From positions 1 through 13,155 of the forward strand of contig VKHC01000337.1 of the NCBI GenBank assembly GCA_015143735.1: 13,155 nt of DNA. Direction: 5' to 3'. The position numbers and the translations under genes were made by a program. The notes under the pieces were generated by a model. That model was not told the DNA's origin. It made no database searches and saw nothing but the letters and a program-made list of their open reading frames with translations. The DNA is from Synura sp. LO234KE. Its lineage: Eukaryota > Sar > Synurophyceae > Synurales > Mallomonadaceae. Below are positions 7,671 to 13,155 of this stretch, in pieces (position 1 is the first letter of the stretch; every line of letters begins with the position of its first letter).

Positions 7671-8591
7671 ATACATTATTTAAACGTTCATGTACTTGGA
7701 TACGACGACGAAGCTAGATAGATATGTATTCATGCAATCCATTTCATAGTAGCACCCTGAAATTAGTTCCCAAACTCCGTTATCAATATGGCATATTCCA
7801 AATAGTATCAATAAGCGTGGTTGATCTCAACCCCTAATATGAGGGGATAATCATGCCATATTCTACTTCTGTTTCATATATTCTCACTTACAAACGGCTT
7901 CTCACAAAACAGCTTCTCAACCGTGGACGTATCGTACCACAAAATGGCGACTCAACCGAAACACCAACGTGCTCTCACAAAACACTCGGAGCTCGCACCA
8001 CTAATATCTTCAAAACAAAATCATCCCTAACGCAGACTAGTATTACGCTTAAATTATTGGATATTAAGTTATATATCTCGCAAACGGTGAAGATAATATG
8101 CTCCACATCGCATATAGCTCTTTCTCGCACTTCTTACTCTCCGAGTTCTAATTACATCTCCGCGTAATGAGACGTATATAGATAGTTGAGCCTGGCAACA
8201 ATGTGCTCTCTATAAGAGTATTGTCATGCTTTGCGATGAGTAATGTCTGCGATTGTTAAGTAGACATATTTGCATGGAATGCCTGTCGCACGAGGGATCG
8301 GCCATTTCAGGTCTAAGATCTTTTCCGCCTAGCTCGTCCTCACAGCTAGATATTTCCTTTAAAAACTGGATAGAGAAAGAGTCCTGCCCTCGAAAACACG
8401 GAAGAATCTTTACTTGCCGTTATTCTAGCTGTATTTGCCAATCTGGTTCACACGGGTGCTTGGCAATTATATGGGTGCTAACCTAAGTTTTTAGTTTGGA
8501 AAAGAGCACGGAAAACGTAGTTTTCAAAAACTCAGGTAGCATATCATATACTCTAGTAATTGTTATTGATTGAACAATCAAAATTCGCACC
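7671..8591. other. Stretch without a supported gene
   Basis: Plus frames at 7853-8167 (Ser/Thr-rich, 104 codons) and 8253-8486 (Cys-rich, 77 codons) are open but match nothing I know. ATGGCGACTCAACCG at about 7943 opens a readable 28-codon frame with an A-rich context before the ATG. Short hairpins: CCCCT/AGGGG near 7831-7847 and GAAAAC/GTTTTC at about 8512-8526. Confidence 0.3.
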
Positions 8592-9208
8592 CTAACGCAT
8601 CTGTAGTTGTTCCACCTCCGTCTCCTCGACCCTCATGTCTCCCAAAACTCTGGTTGAATCGAGTATATCTATTGTGATATTTCCATCGTCATCCCTATTC
8701 GGTTCTAGTTCTCGTAAGTACTAAGGTACTGGATACTTCTCGTTATTAAGGAAAGGGTCATCGATTTCACCTCAAAAGGAAAAGCACCCTCCAATAATGA
8801 TCTGGATTGAGTAATAAGGACCGTGAAAGTAGTCAGTGGCAGTTATATCACGTGAAAAATGTCCAGAAATCGGGATTCAACTTGCTCGGTATGGCCAGAG
8901 GGTATAGCTAGCTCAGTTTAACCAGAGATCATAGGAGATTTAATTGCCTTATGGCGCGAACGAGAACTCAGCAGTATTTTCATTTTCCGATATCTGCCGT
9001 CGCACCCTCAGCTTATGTAATGTACCCAATGGTCCTTGATATCAGTATCCTGTTCTTCGCGCCGAATATATCTGGTGTCTAGTCTGTACAACTAGACAAC
9101 TGCTGTTTCTAAAATTCAAGGACAGCATGCACCTAAGTTCTTCATCCTAAGGGTATACTCGAACATCCCGTCGTACAGAAGTGTATCGAGCGGAAAAATG
9201 GCGAGCAT
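8592..9208 (-). pseudogene. Unrecognised multi-piece decayed coding region
   Basis: Several minus-strand pieces with natural-looking sequence follow one another in shifting frames. 9208-9116: MLAIFPLDTLLYDGMFEYTL and stop. 9091-9008: LYRLDTRYIRREEQDTDIKD, HWVHYIS, stop. About 9015-8950: KLRVRRQISENENTAEFSFA. 8876-8592: 95 codons in one frame including TATDYFHGPYYSIQIIIGGC, a TGA (8772-8774), GEIDDPFLNNEKYPVP, a TAG (8721-8723), then YLRELEPNRDDDGNITIDIL and RVLGDMRVEETEVEQLQMR, TAG. Acidic, well-mixed composition suggests former coding rather than chance. Some breaks could be short introns (TTTTAG before 9208 and CCTTAG at 8721 could be acceptors). No family recognised. Confidence 0.35.
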
Positions 9209-9330
9209 CTAAAATACCAACTCAACGAAAGCAAGAACAAATATTGCCCTCACCTGAAAATCACTTTAAGCTCTGGCAATAATGACAATTATTGCACATG
9301 TTAACGAATTTCGTTTTCAGCACCTATTGA

Positions 9331-9400
9331 AGTTCTAAATTCTAAATCCAAATCTGTGATGTATTCCCCTTAATTTTGATTATTGGATTTAGTTGGAACT
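9331..9400. repeat. Imperfect inverted repeat
   Basis: AGTTCTAAATTCTAAATCCAA (9331-9351) and the inverse TTGGATTTAGTTGGAACT (9383-9400) can pair with a small bulge, leaving a loop of about 31 bases. Confidence 0.6.
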
Positions 9401-9492
9401 AAAAATAACAACCGGGAATCTAGAAATTTCATAGCGATGACGCTGGGATTATATTCGTACATATGTTGACCGACATAGGTTAGTTCTTCTGG

Positions 9493-9532
9493 CTATTACA
9501 TAAACTGAAATCTCTATTACATAAACTGCAAT
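9493..9532 (+). repeat. 21-bp tandem repeat, about 1.9 units
   Basis: CTATTACATAAACTGAAAT and CTATTACATAAACTGCAAT begin at 9493 and 9514, with one mismatch. Confidence 0.85.
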
Positions 9533-9891
9533 GCCCTTAAGTTCATCGTCAATTGTCTCTTGTGCTACTGTTGCGCGTGTGTGTACAAACACTCTCAGTA
9601 TCTTGTGGAGGTGTTACCTTTTTACTTCCGAACATCAATACATCTGTGATCTAGGGATTCCAAATTCATTAAAAACGTCAACAATAGTAGTTGCGATATC
9701 AGGATAAAAGTGCAAAACATTATCAGATGATAATTTATCATTTAATCAGTCGAAAATCTCCATTCTCTCGTGACCACACGCACAAGGGGGAAAAATAAAT
9801 CTCGCGGATAAAGTATTATGCTCATTTCTATCCTAATACTTATCGAATTCTTCATCAAAACTGAATGAAGTGAACTTATCTGGATCACATT
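9533..9891. other. AT-rich stretch without a gene
   Basis: No coding-like frame seen. A small palindrome ATTATC-AGAT-GATAAT lies near 9719-9734. Confidence 0.35.
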
Positions 9892-9946
9892 CATTTCCAC
9901 TCCTATTCCTCTCCATTTCCACTCCTATTCCTCTCCATTTCCACTC
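9892..9946 (+). repeat. 22-bp tandem repeat, 2.5 units, pyrimidine-rich
   Basis: CATTTCCACTCCTATTCCTCTC occurs exactly twice (9892-9913, 9914-9935) followed by a half unit CATTTCCACTC. The plus frame that runs through it (9870-10121) is Ser/Pro-rich only because of the repeat. Confidence 0.95.
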
Positions 9947-10519
9947 AAGAATTGTAAACTCACTCTACACCCTCGGGACCGCCATCTCTTCGCAAATCTC
10001 GCCAGAAGCCACTGCATCATTTGCAACGGCTCTCAAATACTTCTTTTTTCATCCTCATTCTGATATTCAAACCTCAAAAATCAAAAAATCTAAATCATCA
10101 GGTGCCATGTTGGAACTTTAAGTTCGCTGAGTTCTTAGCGCAAGTACTTGCCACATGGTTCATGGGCAGGTTAGATTCTTCTTAACTCTCATTTTTAATC
10201 TAACTAGAAGATTTCGCCTATACTCAATCCAATCATGAAACAAAATACCTTCGTCAATCACAAGTCAAACATCATCCCAATTATATCATTTACAATTTAA
10301 TTAAATAACCGCAAATAAACGAATCCTGTCATTAATCTGTTGAATCATAAGTAAATATCAGCTTGATCTTCATATCCAATATGCAATTATGGACAGTAGC
10401 AGAAAAGATAATCGTTGCATTACTACTATCACGTGGGTGATGTTATTCGACATTGTAAGGGATAGTGTTAGGTAGTGGAACGTTGTAAAAACAGATGGCG
10501 GGTACAGCAAATTAAATAA
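9947..10519. other. AT-rich stretch without a gene
   Basis: No supported coding frame, RNA gene or repeat family seen on either strand. Confidence 0.35.
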
Positions 10520-10816
10520 ATGGTAAGTTACACAAAATACACACAGCAATTAAAGGCATTAAGAAAAATGTATTCTGTTATTTCACCCACCCTCAATGCA
10601 ATTGCACAGTTCAAAAAGGAACAAAACAATGGAGTAGTCACGGCCGGAAGTAATTGCGTAAGAGAAAGGCAAAGCAGAGAGTTCACAACTACAGTTGTAT
10701 TACTTCTACTCGTGAAGCAACTAGTAGCATTCCACAGAAAAGTACGTCTACTAGGAAAGGGTCGGCAAGTCCAACCAAGGGGAGTCGTCGGAGAAGCGCC
10801 CACCCGAAGCAAGTGA
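10520..10816 (+). CDS. Hypothetical ORF, doubtful (98 aa)
   Basis: The first half (MVSYTKYTQQLKALRKMYSV, then ISPTLNAIAQFKKEQNNG) is protein-like and basic/amphipathic. From about 10654 a neighbouring frame becomes more natural: Ser/Thr/Arg-rich with STSTRKGSASPTKGSRRRSA, ending TAG at about 10842. So either a frameshift or a short intron may connect them: a GTAAGA at 10654-10659 and CTACAG near 10694 would make a 40-nt intron, but its phase does not fit. The ORF ends next to element B on the opposite strand. No family recognised. Confidence 0.2.
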   Translation: MVSYTKYTQQLKALRKMYSVISPTLNAIAQFKKEQNNGVVTAGSNCVRERQSREFTTTVVLLLLVKQLVAFHRKVRLLGKGRQVQPRGVVGEAPTRSK

Positions 10817-10844
10817 TAGACAGCAGAAATGTAGTGTGGTAGGT

Positions 10845-11520
10845 CAGGCGAGCCACCTTATCATCATCCTCAGCGTAGGCTGAATGTGCGGCAGCCAGAG
10901 TCGACACATCGTAGAGATGTCCAGTGGTAGATCTAACCATCTCGTCCACTGAAGCTCCCAGTGCAATTCCACAAGATTCCCTGTATCACACGCCAGGCAT
11001 AGGTCCTTGACGAAGGCAAGGAGCTTATTCCTAAGTGGATCAGTGAGGTCCTCCCAAGGCACCGCTCCCAATGGTCAGTGATATATTTCCCGATGGACTG
11101 ATCGTTTGCGAGAGAGTAATGCCTCAACCGCCACTCGAGCACTGCTTGAGGTCCACTGCAAAGTGGCCTAGCCGATAAAGCAGGTGCAGATCACCAAACA
11201 CAGGTGGCGGCCTGGTCCGGAAGTAACATAGGAAATATATTTCAAGACTCTTTGTGTCAGACTTCCTCATGGAGTGTAGTGGGGCATATCCGAACGTCAA
11301 AGAGTTGGAAAGCATCAGCACAGTCAGGTCTGGATGCAGTCATCGGGAAACGAAATCTTAAATGAACCCTCCTTGCACATATACAGAACTTTACGCGGGC
11401 GCTCATACTGAGTTTCAAACTGTTTAGAGAGCCCTCGGGTCCCACCCGTTTAGTTTCAATAGCTTTCACCAGAAGACCCACTTCGTGCAGCGCGCGCAAT
11501 TGCTGTCGAAGTATGAAGTT
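10845..11520 (-). pseudogene. Element B: second, more decayed copy of the element A protein family
   Basis: Followed on the minus strand from 11520, blocks matching copy A appear in the same order but in changing frames: NFILRQQLRAL (A: DNFLRR), GLSKQFETQYERPRKVLYMC (A: GLSQQFETHWDSSTKV), IYFLCYFRTRPPPVFGDLHL (A: IIFLPFTTAGSPENDDIFLA), SGPQAVLEWRLRHYSLAND (A: AGPSHGSSGWLGHFFLNQ), MGAVPWEDLTDPLRNKLLAF (A: GRVPWDELINPLWQELL), then WLPHIQPTLRMMIRWLA (A: WRSSPAYSALLVIVG). At least three frame changes and several stops are needed, so it is not functional as it stands. No flanking direct repeats like those of element A were found. Confidence 0.6.
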
Positions 11521-11677
11521 TGTCTAAATTGATATTTTACTGTCAGCAATACTCTTGTTTGGAAAATTTCCGACTTTTTATCTTAGCTGTCCACGTGATT
11601 GGAATTTCTCGCACGCTTCCTCGTTTCGCCGATCCTGTGCCAGAAGCGCAGAACTGGAGTGCAAACACCAATAAACG

Positions 11678-11932
11678 TCAACGCTGGGGAGCGGGAAGCG
11701 TTTGACACGCCAAAGTAGAGCCGCTTCGTTGCAAATAGTGATCGTTGTCGGGAATTCCTTCGGATGCTCGCGGTGGCAAGGTAAGAACAGAATTCTTGTC
11801 CGGAATAATATCTCCGTGAATCCTAAGTTGTTTGCGAAATGCTTTTAGCGGATGTCCAGGTTGGATGTTGATTCCATAATAGATCCGTAGATTGGGGATC
11901 AATGTCCGACGCGAACTCAGGCTTAAAAGCAT
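11678..11932 (-). CDS. Hypothetical ORF upstream of element B (84 aa)
   Basis: Minus-strand frame containing LIPNLRIYYGINIQPGHPLK, AFRKQLRIHGDIIPDKN and SVLTLPPRASEGIPDND. The composition is natural and unlike a shadow, but no family is recognised. It lies 158 bp upstream of element B on the same strand; a readable continuation (GSVREIPITWTAKIKSRKF) lies between about 11625 and 11560, so it could be an extra N-terminal part of the same former gene. Copy A shows no matching upstream part, which counts against that. Confidence 0.25.
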   Translation of the reverse strand: MLLSLSSRRTLIPNLRIYYGINIQPGHPLKAFRKQLRIHGDIIPDKNSVLTLPPRASEGIPDNDHYLQRSGSTLACQTLPAPQR

Positions 11933-11988
11933 TCTCGGTCGTTAGGAATGCTTGGTTTATTGTTGAAGAATTGTCGTCAAAAGCTCAC

Positions 11989-12008
11989 TTATCAGATTAT
12001 TCTGATAA
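11989..12008. repeat. Short perfect stem-loop
   Basis: TTATCAGA and TCTGATAA (8-base arms) around TTAT. No T-tract makes it a terminator, and the setting is eukaryotic; function unknown. Confidence 0.7.
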
Positions 12009-12639
12009 TTGGCTTCATTTATCTAGAGCCATGCATCATCCGAACAACTAGGACTTGAGCCTCTGCAGTTATATTTTGAAAGTATCGCTTATACGGGAAT
12101 TTTTTTTTGTACGTAATAGGAGGCATAATAGCCGAGAATCATTCATAATTCCTGATGCTCCAAAATTAAACGTAAATTTGCGGATTTTCTGAATTGGTCA
12201 AAAAATTATTCTCGGCAATATTAATATTTCATCACGTTCTTGATTTATGGCGCTGAAAATCTGATCGCCAGCAGTTGGAAACACTTACGTGTCTCCGTTT
12301 TATTCACGAGATCCAGTAATAGGCCGTCGGTTTTGGAATTCGCAATTTCTAAAATTTTTGTAAACGCGAGAGGACGGGGACGATACCAACAGTGCTTTTG
12401 ATGGCTTAGATATAGCATGATCTAAATGCCATTTGGCCAATGCTGAGGCAAACCTCAGCAGAGTCGGAGTAGAAAAATTCATAGAATGCAACTGGTTTGA
12501 AAACCGCCAAACGTTTTTAAAACTAACTGTTGAAAGAAGGTAGCTCGCTGTTACTAGTAGCAGCTAAGACCTTCACAGCAACGTTCTTCGTCCTGGTGTT
12601 GTCATGAGTCGCACAGTGTTCAACCCACTCGCCCAAGTC
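12009..12639. other. Stretch without a supported gene
   Basis: AT-rich to about 12300, more mixed afterwards. The minus frame at 12300-12491 (63 codons) has no recognisable feature and is not called. Confidence 0.3.
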
Positions 12640-12850
12640 TCGCCGCTGTGCCCCTCTGGTGTGCTTTTCCCCAGCCCCTTTGGATGCAAATGCACGGATG
12701 GAGATTCCCCTCTCTCCTGGCTATTGTAGTGGGGTAAATAGCAGCGTATCGAAGCTGCCCTCCTCCGGGGACATCATGCGGAGCCCTCTACTCGGATTTA
12801 GAACTTGCCCCTATGTTCCTCATAAAGGGGGATTATTTCATCCTAGTTCT
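12640..12850 (-). repeat. Element C: diverged inverted copy of element A's left internal part
   Basis: The minus strand here aligns by eye with plus-strand 3080-3230 of element A. Shared landmarks in order: CATAGGGGCAAGTTC / CTATGTACC...CAAGTCC; CCGAGTAGAGGG / CCCGAGTAGGGG; ATACGCTGCTATTTACCCCAC / ATACGCTACAATGTCCCCCAC; GGGGAATCTCCATCC / AGGGAATCTCCGCCC; TGCATTTGCATCCA / TGCAGATGCATCCA; then GGGGCTGGG / GGGGCGGGG. It lies in opposite orientation to elements A and B. The 69-codon plus frame inside it corresponds to the C-terminal end of copy A's frame. Confidence 0.6.
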
Positions 12851-13082
12851 TGGGGACTTTCTTTATGATTCACTTTCCTGCCTGTCTTTCTGGTGAAACT
12901 CTTAATACAGAGCTATCTAAACTTGCGTACCGCTATATTTTACTATACGGTTTCAGCGAAATATAAAGTATATCTAAATGTTCCAAAGGTATCGCATATC
13001 TTAACGATTAGAACAATCATTTCACCCAGATCCGAACAAATTTAAATATCGAATCGATCCACGCACCGATTATTCTCACCGA
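12851..13082. other. AT-rich stretch without a gene
   Basis: No coding-like frame. A small hairpin ACCGCTATA/TATACGGT lies near 12929-12951. Confidence 0.35.
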
Positions 13083-13155
13083 TCAAAGAATATCGTAATT
13101 ATTGTCATTCAGTTTCTGCTTCTCAGTTCGGGCTCGTGCAGGAGTTGGTACCGAG
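13083..13155 (-). CDS. Possible C-terminal end of a minus gene, or a plus-strand splice acceptor
   Basis: Minus reading enters at the right edge and gives SVPTPARARTEKQKLNDNNY, DIL, then TGA at 13083-13085, a plausible hydrophilic C-terminus. The competing view is a plus-strand exon: TTTCTGCTTCTCAG is an excellent acceptor ending at 13126, and base composition changes sharply there from AT-rich to GC-rich, giving FGLVQELVP in one frame. The sequence in the window cannot decide between them. Confidence 0.3.
   Translation of the reverse strand, partial: SVPTPARARTEKQKLNDNNYDIL

Noticed and set aside
6878-9208. Reassignment of TAG as a sense codon to explain the internal stops
   Set aside because: TGA and TAA interrupt the same regions and frames also shift, so decay or splicing explains them better.
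9892-9946. CRISPR array
   Set aside because: Units are directly adjacent with no spacers, in a eukaryotic setting; simple tandem repeat.
9870-10121. Plus ORF of 83 codons
   Set aside because: Its N-terminal third is the 22-bp pyrimidine tandem repeat and the remainder is low-complexity AT-rich sequence.
10528-11142. Several overlapping minus ORFs around element B
   Set aside because: Only the frames matching copy A block by block were kept; the others, such as the 10689-10949 frame, are alternates over the same DNA.
11989-12008. Intrinsic transcription terminator
   Set aside because: No following T-tract, AT-rich stem, and the window is eukaryotic.

Overview
The window looks like nuclear DNA of a eukaryote, probably a microbial one. 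It carries a minus-strand gene split by short GT-AG introns, long AT-rich intergenic stretches, and many broken remnants of repeated sequences. I see no bacterial-style operons, ribosome binding sites, tRNA or rRNA genes. The species cannot be read from the sequence. The best-supported gene resembles exostosin-type glycosyltransferases, which are common in algae, stramenopiles and other protists, so an alga or stramenopile is a reasonable guess and no more.

Layout. (1) 1-1365, minus strand: the N-terminal and central part of a secretory-pathway glycosyltransferase-like protein. Five exons join in one open frame across four introns of 55, 86, 106 and 36 nt, and the gene runs off the left edge. 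(2) 1710-2016: a large, nearly loopless foldback, about 350 bp upstream of that gene's ATG. (3) 2119-2615: small plus-strand coding-like pieces, one pair resembling a decayed retropepsin. (4) 2850-4402: element A, two directly repeated ends (about 239 and 193 bp) around a broken minus-strand coding region. (5) 4403-6860: mostly non-coding, with a strongly G-over-C strand section near 5620-6060 and simple repeats. (6) 6878-7543 and 8592-9208: two minus-strand stretches with protein-like but interrupted reading frames. (7) 9220-10500: AT-rich, short tandem repeats, no convincing gene. (8) 10845-11520: element B, a second, more decayed copy of element A's coding region, same strand. (9) 11678-11932: an unassigned minus ORF. 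(10) 12640-12850: element C, a diverged inverted copy of element A's non-overlapping left internal part. (11) The right edge probably touches another exon.

The glycosyltransferase gene is the only one I would call intact within the window. The rest is best read as a graveyard of a local repeat family (A, B, C), a foldback, and possible retroelement debris. Elements A and B share an unrecognised protein family, visible only when frameshifts are followed by eye; together with the foldback this is the most interesting material here.
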